Below, one piece after another: positions 7,996 to 14,824 of a stretch of 26,168 nt of DNA (its first letter is position 1; every line of letters starts with the position of its first letter). The position numbers and the translations under genes are program-made. The notes beneath the pieces were generated by a model. That model was not told the DNA's origin, did not search any database, and saw only the letters and a program-made list of their open reading frames with translations. Location: the NCBI GenBank assembly GCA_020025345.1, contig JAHHSH010000023.1, positions 1 to 26,168 of the forward strand, written 5' to 3'. The DNA comes from Oscillospiraceae bacterium. GTDB taxonomy: Bacteria; Bacillota; Clostridia; Oscillospirales; Oscillospiraceae.

Positions 7996-8431
7996 ATGGC
8001 AGCAGCCAGAGGATCACACCATAGATCACGCTGGCAGCGGTGCCAAAGACCAGCACAGGCCCCGCGATGAAGAACATCCGGGCAGCCATGCCGGTGACAA
8101 TGCCCTCGGCATGAAAGTCGATGGCGGGAGAGACAACGGCGTTGGCAAAGCCGGTAATCGGCACCAGTGTACCGGCGCCGCCGTAGCGTGCAATCTTGTT
8201 GTAGAGGTTCAGTCCTGTCAGCAGCGCCGAGAGAAAGACCAGCGTGCAGGAGGTGGCAGTGGCGGCATCCTGCTGGGCAAGTCCCGCGGCGAGATAGCCG
8301 TTGGAGATGGCCTGTCCCAGTGTGCAGATGGCCCCGCCGATCAAGAAGGCCAGCAGCGTATTTTTCACGATGGGAGATTTCTTCTGCTTTTGCGCCACAT
8401 AGTCCTGATATGCTTGAGGCGTCATGTCCAA
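7994..8431 (-). CDS. spoVAC: Stage V sporulation protein AC (SpoVAC), orphan copy
   Basis: 145 residues with several membrane segments. The family pattern is clear: KSPIVKNTLLAFLIGGAICTLGQ near the N-terminus, VFLSALLTGLNLYNKIARYGGAGTLVPITGFANAV in the middle, then FHAEGIVTGMAARMFFIAGPVLVFG. SpoVAC is part of the inner-membrane channel that moves dipicolinic acid into and out of spores, and it is the main marker that this organism sporulates. The start appears to be TTG at 8431, 11 bases after AGAAAGGA; an in-frame ATG at 8425 is the alternative but is 17 bases from that site. spoVAD and spoVAE usually follow spoVAC, yet here the gene is alone and convergent with the MATE gene. I found no clear sigma-G promoter by eye. 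Confidence 0.92.
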   Translation of the reverse strand: MDMTPQAYQDYVAQKQKKSPIVKNTLLAFLIGGAICTLGQAISNGYLAAGLAQQDAATATSCTLVFLSALLTGLNLYNKIARYGGAGTLVPITGFANAVVSPAIDFHAEGIVTGMAARMFFIAGPVLVFGTAASVIYGVILWLLP

Positions 8432-8491
8432 GGCAGCTCACATCCTTTCTATGGACAGTGTGTCCCAATGGTGGGAAAAGATACATCCGCC

Positions 8492-8520
8492 TTGTCAAAA
8501 CACGAAAAAAAGGCTATACT
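8492..8520 (+). promoter_or_regulatory. Sigma-A promoter of the ferredoxin-hemW operon
   Basis: -35 TTGTCA (8492-8497), 17-base spacer, -10 TATACT (8515-8520), 35 bases before the ferredoxin ATG at 8555. Confidence 0.7.
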
Positions 8521-8554
8521 ACAGACAAGAAAAAGGAAAGGCAGGTGGAGAACT

Positions 8555-8797
8555 ATGGCAGATATGATCCATCCCTTCGGGCGAAAGGCTCGCTCTCTGG
8601 CGGTGATCGACGAGGTGTCCTGCATCGGCTGTGGCTACTGCGCCATGTTTTGTCTGATGGAGTGCATCTTTCAGCGCCCGGATGGCTATTATGAGGTGGA
8701 CCAGGAGCACTGCGTGGGCTGCCGGTCCTGTAAAGTCAACTGTCCCTATGAGGCTGTGACCATCCTGCCCCCGAAACGGGAGACGGAGGGTCAATGA
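8555..8797 (+). CDS. Small 2[4Fe-4S] ferredoxin-type protein
   Basis: 80 residues. Two cysteine clusters are visible. C23, C26, C29 and C33 lie in SCIGCGYCAMFC, with an extra C37; the usual proline after the fourth cysteine is replaced by leucine. C53, C56, C59 and C63 lie in HCVGCRSCKVNCP. It should bind two [4Fe-4S] clusters and carry low-potential electrons in the cytoplasm. A 20-residue basic N-terminal extension precedes the first cluster. The start is ATG at 8555 with AGGTGGAG close upstream. Its stop TGA overlaps the hemW ATG (ATGA), so translation is coupled. An electron-donor role for HemW is my inference. Confidence 0.9.
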   Translation: MADMIHPFGRKARSLAVIDEVSCIGCGYCAMFCLMECIFQRPDGYYEVDQEHCVGCRSCKVNCPYEAVTILPPKRETEGQ

Positions 8798-9993
8798 AAA
8801 AGCAGGAACGCCCCACACTGGGGCTTTATATCCATGTCCCCTTTTGCCGGGCCAAGTGTGCCTATTGCGATTTTTATTCGCTGGCCCACAGCGAGGCAAA
8901 GATGGATGAATATGTGTCAGCACTGTGTAATCACTTGATGGAGGTGGCACCGGTAGCCAGTGGACATACGGTGGACACGGTGTATTTCGGCGGCGGCACG
9001 CCCAGCTATCTGGGCAGTAAGCGGATTATCCGTCTGCTGCAGACGGTGAAAAAGCACTATCACCTGGCCAAGGATGCGGAGATCACCATGGAGGCCAATC
9101 CCGACAGCGCGGCGGATGTGTCGGCGCTGCGTGCGCTGCGCCGTGCCGGTGTGAACCGCATTTCGCTGGGCGTCCAGTCCTCCGATGATGCGATGCTGCG
9201 CGAGATCGGACGCATCCACACATGGCAGCAGGTGACGGAATCCGTGGAGGCCATTCGCAAGGCGAAGATCGACAACATCAGCCTCGATCTCATCTACGGC
9301 CTGCCGGATCAGACCATGGAGCAGTGGGAAAAGACACTCAGCGACGCCATGTCGCTGCACCCCCGGCATATCTCCTGTTACGGCTTGAAGCTGGAAGAGG
9401 GCACACCGCTGTGGCAGCGCCGCGCGGAGCTGACGCTGCCGGACGACGATCTGCAGGCGGATATGTATCTCTACACGGTGGAATTTTTGCGCCAGATGGG
9501 ATACGAGCAGTATGAAATTTCCAACTTTGCCCAGCCGGGCATGGAGTCGCGCCACAATCTGAAATACTGGCAGATGGGCGAATATGCCGGCTTCGGCCCC
9601 GGCGCTCATTCGGATTTCGGCGGCGTGCGCTACGCCTATGTGCGGGATCTGGATCGCTATCTCCGGGGTGAACTGATTCTCTCCGAGTCGGAGACCATTG
9701 CGCCGCAGGAGCGCGCGCAGGAGTATCTGATGCTGGGTCTGCGGACAGCGGCGGGCATTGATCGGCGCACCTTTGAGAATCGCTATCGCCGCCGCTTTGA
9801 CGCATTGGAGCGGCTTTTGGAGTTGGATGAGGCCCACGGCCTCTGCCGGCGCACCGAGGGCGGCTGGCGTCTGACGCCCCAGGGCTTTCTGGTCTCCAAC
9901 CAGATCATCGGCCAGCTGGAGGATGCGCTGATCGAGGAGGAGCAACGCCGCCGCGCAAGAACGGAGAGCGGCAACTATCAAGTGGAGTTCTGA
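8794..9993 (+). CDS. hemW: HemW, radical SAM heme chaperone (oxygen-independent coproporphyrinogen oxidase-like)
   Basis: 399 residues. The radical SAM cluster motif is C18-x3-C22-x2-C25 in YIHVPFCRAKCAYCDFY, followed by GGGTPS (65-70) and the SAM-binding region EANPDS. True HemN proteins have an extra cysteine after the CxxxCxxC set (CxxxCxxCxC). Here the residue after C25 is D and then F, matching HemW, which inserts heme into acceptor proteins rather than oxidising coproporphyrinogen. The C-terminal HemN-type domain is complete. The ATG overlaps the ferredoxin stop by four bases. A strong terminator follows. In many Firmicutes hemW sits directly between lepA and hrcA; here it is separated from both. 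Confidence 0.95.
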   Translation: MKKQERPTLGLYIHVPFCRAKCAYCDFYSLAHSEAKMDEYVSALCNHLMEVAPVASGHTVDTVYFGGGTPSYLGSKRIIRLLQTVKKHYHLAKDAEITMEANPDSAADVSALRALRRAGVNRISLGVQSSDDAMLREIGRIHTWQQVTESVEAIRKAKIDNISLDLIYGLPDQTMEQWEKTLSDAMSLHPRHISCYGLKLEEGTPLWQRRAELTLPDDDLQADMYLYTVEFLRQMGYEQYEISNFAQPGMESRHNLKYWQMGEYAGFGPGAHSDFGGVRYAYVRDLDRYLRGELILSESETIAPQERAQEYLMLGLRTAAGIDRRTFENRYRRRFDALERLLELDEAHGLCRRTEGGWRLTPQGFLVSNQIIGQLEDALIEEEQRRRARTESGNYQVEF

Positions 9994-10005
9994 CCGTAAG
10001 AAATA

Positions 10006-10045
10006 AAGAAGGCGAACGCTTACCAGCGTTCGCCTTCTTTTTGCT
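10006..10045. terminator. Bidirectional terminator between hemW and the 156-residue hypothetical gene
   Basis: Perfect 15-bp stem AAGAAGGCGAACGCT / AGCGTTCGCCTTCTT with loop TACC and a T-run on the right; A/T-rich flanks on the left also suit the convergent minus-strand gene. Confidence 0.9.
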
Positions 10046-10056
10046 TTTTAAGTGAA

Positions 10057-10527
10057 TCAACCGTCGGTGCGTTCGCGCCACTCCTTCTCCTGATCCAGAG
10101 CATAGCGAAGCTTCTTGTTCTCCTCCACCAGCGTGTCGTAGTGGGTGCCCTGTACATAGTACTTCACGAAGGTAAAGGTGGCCTCGTCGAACTCCTCCTT
10201 GTCGTAGGTCGGCAGCAGAGAACCGCCCTTGCGGCGCAGGCCCTGTACGTTGATGACTACCAGACGACGGCGCTCCTCAGACAGCTGGAACAGCTTCAGC
10301 GATTCGGGAATTTCCAGACCTAAGTCGCAGACCTCGTTCACGCGCTCCAACAGTGCCCGCTGCTCCGGCTTGGCGGAGACGATCACACCGTATTCGGCGA
10401 ACAAACGCTTCAGATAGTCGGCAGAAACCTCTTCGCGGGTAATGGTACCCTTGCCGATACCGTTGAGCATGGTGTTGGACAAATTCAAACTCACATAGAC
10501 CTCGTGGCCCGTCTTAGGATAGCTCAT
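10057..10527 (-). CDS. Conserved-looking hypothetical protein (156 residues)
   Basis: I do not recognise the family. The protein is soluble, highly charged and has no cysteine cluster, signal peptide or membrane segment. The N-terminal third (GHEVYVSLNLSNTMLNGIGKG) looks beta-rich, the middle holds EERRRLVVINVQGLRRKGG, and the last 30 residues (VEENKKLRYALDQEKEWRER) look like a short coiled coil. The start is ATG at 10527 with a strong AAGGAGG 7 bases upstream, so it is very likely translated. A sigma-A promoter lies about 67 bases upstream, and a 23-base palindrome stands next to its -35, suggesting regulated expression. It is a single-gene unit closed by the terminator it shares with hemW. 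Confidence 0.8.
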   Translation of the reverse strand: MSYPKTGHEVYVSLNLSNTMLNGIGKGTITREEVSADYLKRLFAEYGVIVSAKPEQRALLERVNEVCDLGLEIPESLKLFQLSEERRRLVVINVQGLRRKGGSLLPTYDKEEFDEATFTFVKYYVQGTHYDTLVEENKKLRYALDQEKEWRERTDG

Positions 10528-10593
10528 GAAAATCCTCCTTAAAAAGTTTTCCTTCTTTTTTGTTGCTCACAAGTTGAGCTTTTTTCCAATTCC

Positions 10594-10622
10594 AAGATAG
10601 CACAGGGCAAGGGGGAATTCAA
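10594..10622 (-). promoter_or_regulatory. Sigma-A promoter of the 156-residue hypothetical gene
   Basis: Read on the minus strand: -35 TTGAAT (10622-10617), 17-base spacer, -10 TATCTT (10599-10594). The 5' untranslated region also holds a small hairpin GCTCA-N5-TGAGC at 10565-10579. Confidence 0.55.
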
Positions 10623-10625
10623 TAG

Positions 10626-10648
10626 AAACTTGTACTAAGTACAAGTTT
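10626..10648. promoter_or_regulatory. Perfect palindrome upstream of the -35 (candidate regulator binding site)
   Basis: AAACTTGTAC-TAA-GTACAAGTTT: 10-base perfect arms with a 3-base spacer, ending 3 bases upstream of the -35 of the hypothetical gene. This position suits an activator or a repressor. No T-run follows, so it does not look like a terminator. Confidence 0.5.
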
Positions 10649-10722
10649 GGAAACGTTACCGGAGAAACTTTGGAAGCCCCTACGAAAGGCAGGAGGGATT
10701 TTCACGGAAATGCCAAAAGGAA

Positions 10723-10750
10723 TGATGGGTTGTACCAGTACAACCCATCA
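10723..10750 (-). terminator. Probable terminator of the radical SAM-mutY-tdk-PflX operon
   Basis: Thirteen-base perfect arms TGATGGGTTGTAC / GTACAACCCATCA with a 2-base spacer (10736-10737), 10 bases after the stop at 10761. On the minus strand it is followed by TTCCTTTT, a weak T-tract. The inner TTGTAC..GTACAA core resembles the palindrome at 10626-10648, so a protein-binding role is also possible. Confidence 0.55.
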
Positions 10751-10760
10751 AGTGTAAAAA

Positions 10761-11630
10761 TCAGAGTCCAGTGAGGTCAAAAGGCGGCGTATATTCCTCC
10801 TTTGCCGAGGAGGAATCCTGCAAAAAACCGTCCAAAATGCCGCATTGACGCATATATTCGGTGGCAGCACGATATTCGCCGTTGCGTACGCGGCGGGCGA
10901 GAAAGCCCTTTGCGCCCGGTTGGGGCGTATATTGGCTCATGAGCGAGAAGAGCACCTGTCCGGCCGGGAAGGTGCGGGCCACCCAGTCGATGCACTGCTT
11001 GGTGTTCTCCAATTTGCCGGGCAGCATCAAATGACGGATGATGACGCCCCGCTTTAATAGACCGTCCTCAATGACGGGTGGACCCACCTGCCGGAACATC
11101 TCAGTGATGGCGGCGGTGGCCACCGGAAAATAGTCCTCCGCGTCGGAGAGATCCCGCCCCAGCTCCGGCAGAGCATACTTCAAATCGGGGAGATAGATCT
11201 GCACCTTGCCTTTCAGAGAGCGCAGCGTTTCTACCCGCTCATAGCCGCCGCAGTTCCACACCACCGGCACACTTAGCGGCTCTTCCAGCGCCTCTAAAAT
11301 CTGGGGCGTAAAGTGGTCGGGGGTCACGAGATTGATGTTGTGGGCGCCCTGTGCGATCAATTCCTCGAAAATAGCGCGCAGACGGGCGACAGTCACCGGC
11401 TTTCCGAAGTTCTCGGCGGAGATTTCATGGTTTTGGCAAAAGACACATCGCAGCGTGCAGCCGGAGAAGAACACGGCGCCGCTGCCCCGTGTGCCGCTGA
11501 TGACCGGCTCCTCCCAGTGGTGGAGCGCCGCCCGGGCGATGTGAACCGTGGCAGGCATCCCGCAAAAGCCACCGCCCTCCTCGGCGGTGCGTACGGCGTT
11601 GCAGCGCCGTGGACATAGCTGACAGATCAT
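10761..11630 (-). CDS. PflX-like radical SAM protein (COG1313 type)
   Basis: 289 residues. The radical SAM motif is C58-x3-C62-x2-C65 in GCTLRCVFCQNHEIS. It is preceded by the N-terminal CQLCPRRC (C3, C6, C10) and C23, a pattern of the PflX group related to pyruvate formate-lyase activases. The group should cleave S-adenosylmethionine with a [4Fe-4S] cluster; no substrate is established to my knowledge. The ATG at 11630 was chosen because it overlaps the tdk stop (ATGA), which indicates translational coupling; a longer reading frame upstream lies entirely inside tdk. It is the last gene of a four-gene minus-strand operon. No pflB-type glycyl radical enzyme is nearby. Confidence 0.9.
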   Translation of the reverse strand: MICQLCPRRCNAVRTAEEGGGFCGMPATVHIARAALHHWEEPVISGTRGSGAVFFSGCTLRCVFCQNHEISAENFGKPVTVARLRAIFEELIAQGAHNINLVTPDHFTPQILEALEEPLSVPVVWNCGGYERVETLRSLKGKVQIYLPDLKYALPELGRDLSDAEDYFPVATAAITEMFRQVGPPVIEDGLLKRGVIIRHLMLPGKLENTKQCIDWVARTFPAGQVLFSLMSQYTPQPGAKGFLARRVRNGEYRAATEYMRQCGILDGFLQDSSSAKEEYTPPFDLTGL

Positions 11631-12214
11631 CGCTTGTGAATATCGAAGTCGGGACCCAGGTCGCCCTGCATCCAGTGCTTGCGGCAAAGGCCGATATAGC
11701 GGTCATTAGCGCCCAGCTCCACCTGTGCGCCCTCCTTCACCACCTTGCCGTTGGCGTCGAAGCGGGCGTTGAATGCCGCCTTCTTGCCGCACCAACAGAT
11801 GGTCTTGACCTCCTCCAGCTTGTCCGCCAATACCAGCAGATGGTAGCTGCCGGGGAACAGCTCGCCCCGGAAGTCGGCCCGCAGGCCGTAGCACATCACA
11901 GGGATGTCGCAATCGTCTACCAGATGCACCAGATAGTACACCTCTTCCTTGGTGAGGAATTGGGCCTCGTCCACAATGATGCAGGCGTACTGCTCCAACT
12001 CCTGCTCGGACATGGCCTGCATCTCATCGAAATAGACGCAGGGGTGCTGCAGACCGATGCGGGAGTAGACCATGTGGTCGCCGTCCCGCACATCAATGCG
12101 GGGTTTTACCAACAGTGTTTTTTGTCCCCGTTCCTCGTAATTAAAGCGTGCCATCAGGGCGTTGGCGCTTTTGCTGGAGCCCATGGCTCCGTATTTGAAA
12201 TAGAGCTGTGCCAT
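11627..12214 (-). CDS. tdk: Thymidine kinase, type II
   Basis: 195 residues, the usual length. The P-loop is GAMGSSKS (9-16), the Walker B / lid region is IIVDEAQFL with DEAQF at 82-86, and structural zinc is held by C140, C142 and C177 plus a nearby histidine or cysteine. It phosphorylates thymidine to dTMP with ATP in the cytoplasm, in pyrimidine salvage. The ATG overlaps the mutY stop by one base (TAATG) and its own stop overlaps the next start by four bases, so it is translated as part of the operon. Pairing with mutY (DNA repair) fits nucleotide and genome maintenance. Confidence 0.97.
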   Translation of the reverse strand: MAQLYFKYGAMGSSKSANALMARFNYEERGQKTLLVKPRIDVRDGDHMVYSRIGLQHPCVYFDEMQAMSEQELEQYACIIVDEAQFLTKEEVYYLVHLVDDCDIPVMCYGLRADFRGELFPGSYHLLVLADKLEEVKTICWCGKKAAFNARFDANGKVVKEGAQVELGANDRYIGLCRKHWMQGDLGPDFDIHKR

Positions 12215-13281
12215 TATCCGTTGTCCTTTCCCTCGGGCAATTCCCGTGTCAATTTGATAAATGCGGAGGGGACGGCCCGCCGCTTGCGTTCCTCTTTATC
12301 GGCCCAGAGCCATTCCGGCTGTCCGTCGCCGCTGACTTCCACCACATAGCACGTCATCTCCCAGCGGATGTGGCTGAAAAGATGGCGGGCCGACAGGCGC
12401 TTGCGCCAGCGATGAGGCGTCACGCCCCAGGCGGCCAGCTGCGCCGCAGCCGCTTCCTCTTCCAGCTGTCCCTCCACATGGGGATACTCCCAGAGATTGG
12501 CCAGAAGTCCGTGATCCGGCCGCTGCCGCAGTGCGGCGCAGCCCTCTTTCAGCAGGAGAAAGACAGTCTTTTCCTCCACCCTGCGTTTCGTTTTGCTGAT
12601 GCGTACCGGAAGCTCCCGCTGCCGTCCCTGTTGGTAAGCGGTGCAAAATTCCCTGGCGGGACACTGCTCACACAGCGGCTCGCCGCCGGGGAGACAGATG
12701 GCCGAGCCCAGATCCATCAGCGCCTGATTGAAAGCGCCGGGACGCTGGGCGGGCATGACGGCATCCATATACTGCCGACATTGCTTCCGGGTCTTATCCT
12801 CTAAAATATTGTCCTCACTGCCGATGATACGGCTGACGACCCGCAGCACATTGCCGTCCACCGCCGGGACTTTCTGCCCAAAGGCGATGGAGAGAATGGC
12901 TCCGGCGGTGTAGGCGCCGATGCCGGGCAGCGCCAGCACCTCGTCATAGGTCTGGGGAAAGATGCCGCCATGGCGTTCCATAATGACCTGTGCCGCCTTT
13001 TGGAGATTGCGGGCGCGGCTGTAGTAGCCGAGTCCCTCCCACAGCTTCAAAAGCTGCTCCGTGTCCCCCTCGGCCAAGGCCTGCACCGTGGGGAAGGTTT
13101 CCATAAAACGGGCAAAGTAGGGCAAAACCGCAGCCACACGGGTCTGCTGGAGCATGATCTCCGACACCCATGTGCGGTAGGGGCTGACCTCCTCCCGCCA
13201 CGGCAGGTGGCGGCGGTGCTCATCGTACCACGCAAGAAGCGGCGCAGGCAACCGGGAAAGAAGTGTCAAAGCATCACTCAT
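12214..13281 (-). CDS. mutY: A/G-specific adenine DNA glycosylase MutY
   Basis: 355 residues. It removes adenine mispaired with 8-oxoguanine or guanine, starting base excision repair. Visible features are the catalytic glutamate E41 in SEIMLQQTRV, the helix-hairpin-helix LPGIGAYTA (118-126), the catalytic aspartate D142 in VPAVDGNVLR, and the [4Fe-4S] cysteines C196, C204, C207 and C213 (spacing C-x7-C-x2-C-x5-C, one residue longer than the Escherichia coli form). The C-terminal NUDIX-like 8-oxoG recognition domain follows. ATG at 13281 was chosen because it overlaps the upstream stop as ATGA, with GGAGGAGG just upstream; the longer frame adds 18 residues without support. Confidence 0.97.
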   Translation of the reverse strand: MSDALTLLSRLPAPLLAWYDEHRRHLPWREEVSPYRTWVSEIMLQQTRVAAVLPYFARFMETFPTVQALAEGDTEQLLKLWEGLGYYSRARNLQKAAQVIMERHGGIFPQTYDEVLALPGIGAYTAGAILSIAFGQKVPAVDGNVLRVVSRIIGSEDNILEDKTRKQCRQYMDAVMPAQRPGAFNQALMDLGSAICLPGGEPLCEQCPAREFCTAYQQGRQRELPVRISKTKRRVEEKTVFLLLKEGCAALRQRPDHGLLANLWEYPHVEGQLEEEAAAAQLAAWGVTPHRWRKRLSARHLFSHIRWEMTCYVVEVSGDGQPEWLWADKEERKRRAVPSAFIKLTRELPEGKDNG

Positions 13282-14141
13282 AGGGTTCCTCCTCCGCCTT
13301 TGCTGAAGCGCCGTGCATAGCCGCAGCGGCGGCACAGCTCCTCCGATGGCTGGCGGCGGGAAAAGCCGTCCAGCATGGCCTGCGCCCGGGGCGAGGCCAC
13401 AATGTCGGGGAGCGTCTCATGAAATAGATTGCCTAAGGGAATCTGCCCCTCGCCGTCAAGGCAGCAGGGCACCACCGTGCCGTCGCAGAGGACGGCAATC
13501 TGCTGGCGCAATCCGTGGCAGAATTCCACGCCGCCGGCGGGAGCGTTCATGTCCGGCCAGTCGAACTTGGCGGCATTTTCCAGATAGAGGTGGTCGCCGA
13601 GCCGGAGATTTCCCTTGTTGTCCGTGGTAAGGGCGGCAATGTCTACCTCCAGCTCCTGCCCCAGTAAGGCGAGGATCTCCCCGTTTTTCTCCTCCAAGCC
13701 GCCCTCGTTCCAGAGCCGCAGGGCGCAGATGACGCCCTCACGGGATAGCAGGCGGCAGGCAGCGGCGCAGCTGCGGATATAGTCCTCCAAATCTCCGGCA
13801 GCGCCGTTGCCCTCAAAGCTGTGGAGGGAGACGCTGAGTTTGTGGAGGGCAGGAGCCTCCCGGAGGAGGGGCAGCTGGCGCGGCAGTAATGTGCCGTTGG
13901 TAGTGATGCAGACGCGGAAACCGCCGGCATGGGCGATCTCCAAAATCTCCCGGAGCTGCGGGTGCAGCAGCGGCTCTCCCAGCACATGGAGATAGAGATA
14001 GCGGGTGTGGCCCTGCAAACGCCGGGTCAGTGCCGCAAATTCATCAGTTGACATAAAACGGTGAGGGCGCTGCGTTCCGGGGCAAAAACTGCACGCAAGA
14101 TTGCACACGTTGGTGATCTCCACATAAACTCTTTTGAACAC
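13278..14141 (-). CDS. Radical SAM/SPASM domain protein
   Basis: 287 residues. The N-terminal radical SAM motif is C13-x3-C17-x2-C20 in TNVCNLACSFCPG. HVLGEPLLHP and ITTNGTLL are further core elements. The C-terminal part (FCHG, VLCDGTVVPCCLDGEGQIPLGNLF, LCRRCGYARRF) is a SPASM-type cysteine-rich domain that binds extra iron-sulfur clusters. SPASM proteins modify peptides or enzymes, or act in cofactor synthesis; the substrate here is unknown. The start is GTG at 14141 with AAAGGGGAG 7 bases upstream. It is the first gene of the operon with mutY, tdk and the PflX-like gene. No short precursor peptide gene was found beside it, so a RiPP maturase role is not supported. Confidence 0.9.
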   Translation of the reverse strand: MFKRVYVEITNVCNLACSFCPGTQRPHRFMSTDEFAALTRRLQGHTRYLYLHVLGEPLLHPQLREILEIAHAGGFRVCITTNGTLLPRQLPLLREAPALHKLSVSLHSFEGNGAAGDLEDYIRSCAAACRLLSREGVICALRLWNEGGLEEKNGEILALLGQELEVDIAALTTDNKGNLRLGDHLYLENAAKFDWPDMNAPAGGVEFCHGLRQQIAVLCDGTVVPCCLDGEGQIPLGNLFHETLPDIVASPRAQAMLDGFSRRQPSEELCRRCGYARRFSKGGGGTL

Positions 14142-14172
14142 AGTGACACTCCCCTTTCATATACTGCAAGCC

Positions 14173-14181
14173 ATTGTATCA
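14173..14181 (-). promoter_or_regulatory. Extended -10 promoter of the radical SAM-mutY-tdk operon
   Basis: Read on the minus strand: TGATACAAT, an extended -10 (TG-N-TACAAT, 14181-14173), 32 bases upstream of the GTG start. The -35 region is weak (TTCCCA at 17 bases). Confidence 0.5.
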
Positions 14182-14202
14182 TATTCCTGCCCCTTTGGGA
14201 AG

Positions 14203-14231
14203 AAAAAAGCACCTGCGGTTTCCACAGGCGC
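14203..14231 (-). terminator. Intrinsic terminator downstream of the P-loop gene
   Basis: Read on the minus strand: stem GCGCCTGTGG / CCGCAGGTGC (two G-T wobbles), loop AAA, then T6. It follows the hairpin at 14237-14265 and separates the P-loop gene from the promoter of the next operon. Confidence 0.75.
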
Positions 14232-14236
14232 AGTAA

Positions 14237-14265
14237 AGCGCCCCATCTGCAGGAGATGGGGCGCT
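14237..14265. repeat. Strong inverted repeat downstream of the P-loop gene
   Basis: Perfect 12-base arms AGCGCCCCATCT / AGATGGGGCGCT with a 5-base loop, 16 bases after the P-loop gene stop. No T-run directly follows on the minus strand (TTACTG), so it may stabilise the mRNA 3' end ahead of the true terminator. Confidence 0.6.
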
Positions 14266-14281
14266 ATGTAAGGCGATATAC

Positions 14282-14692
14282 TTACAGGTAGTTGCGCATG
14301 ATGTCGGTGGCAATATCCTCGTCAGCGCTCACAGTAACGGTGAACTTCACGGAGTTCTTCTCGCTGAAGTTGTCCAGCCATGCCAGGAACTTATCGGTAG
14401 CGTTCAGATCGTTGTTGCGTGTGACCTTCCACAGATTGTCCACATAGACATGAGAAATATCATAGTTACCGGCATACAGGCCGCTCACAAAGCCGCGCAG
14501 GCTCTCGAAAGAATCCAGATCGTATTCGCTGGCATTCACAAGGCGGGCGTTGTAGCTGACATCATAGGTCATGTCTGCGCTGGGCTCAATGCACACGACA
14601 CTGCCCTTCTCGGCCTCTACGCTGGCGTGTACCAGTTCGATGAGCTGCTTGGTCTTACCTGCACCTGCGGCACCCATAATCAGTCTAACCAT
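14282..14692 (-). CDS. Small P-loop NTP-binding protein of unknown function
   Basis: 136 residues. The Walker A motif GAAGAGKT is at residues 7-14, immediately at the N-terminus (MVRLIMGAAGAGKTKQLIEL). A hydrophobic strand ending in aspartate (ISHVYVDNL, about 80-86) may be Walker B. The rest is short for an ATPase, with no sensor or arginine-finger motif that I recognise. It should bind ATP or GTP in the cytoplasm; hydrolysis is not certain. The start is ATG at 14692 with AAAGGAGTG upstream. It has its own promoter and terminator, so it is a single-gene unit downstream of pgi. Confidence 0.8.
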   Translation of the reverse strand: MVRLIMGAAGAGKTKQLIELVHASVEAEKGSVVCIEPSADMTYDVSYNARLVNASEYDLDSFESLRGFVSGLYAGNYDISHVYVDNLWKVTRNNDLNATDKFLAWLDNFSEKNSVKFTVTVSADEDIATDIMRNYL

Positions 14693-14745
14693 CAGAAATC
14701 ACTCCTTTGAAATGTATGGTAACCAGTGGTCCTATACTTGTAAAT

Positions 14746-14774
14746 AACATACCACATCGTTAGTAAAATAGCAA
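14746..14774 (-). promoter_or_regulatory. Promoter of the P-loop gene
   Basis: Read on the minus strand: -35 TTGCTA (14774-14769), 17-base spacer, -10 TATGTT (14751-14746), 54 bases before the ATG. No convincing terminator for pgi is visible in 14693-14824, so read-through from pgi is possible. Confidence 0.5.
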
Positions 14775-14824
14775 TGAGAAAATATGCTCTATTTTTTTGG
14801 TGAAAAAAGAGATTGACTATTTCT

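Noticed and set aside
8111..8554. N-terminal extension of the ferredoxin frame over spoVAC
   Set aside because: The extension is antisense to spoVAC and crosses the promoter at 8492-8520; the ATG at 8555 has its own ribosome binding site.
13278..14141. RiPP maturase role for the radical SAM/SPASM protein
   Set aside because: No short precursor-peptide gene, RiPP recognition domain or exporter is adjacent; the neighbours are mutY and tdk.
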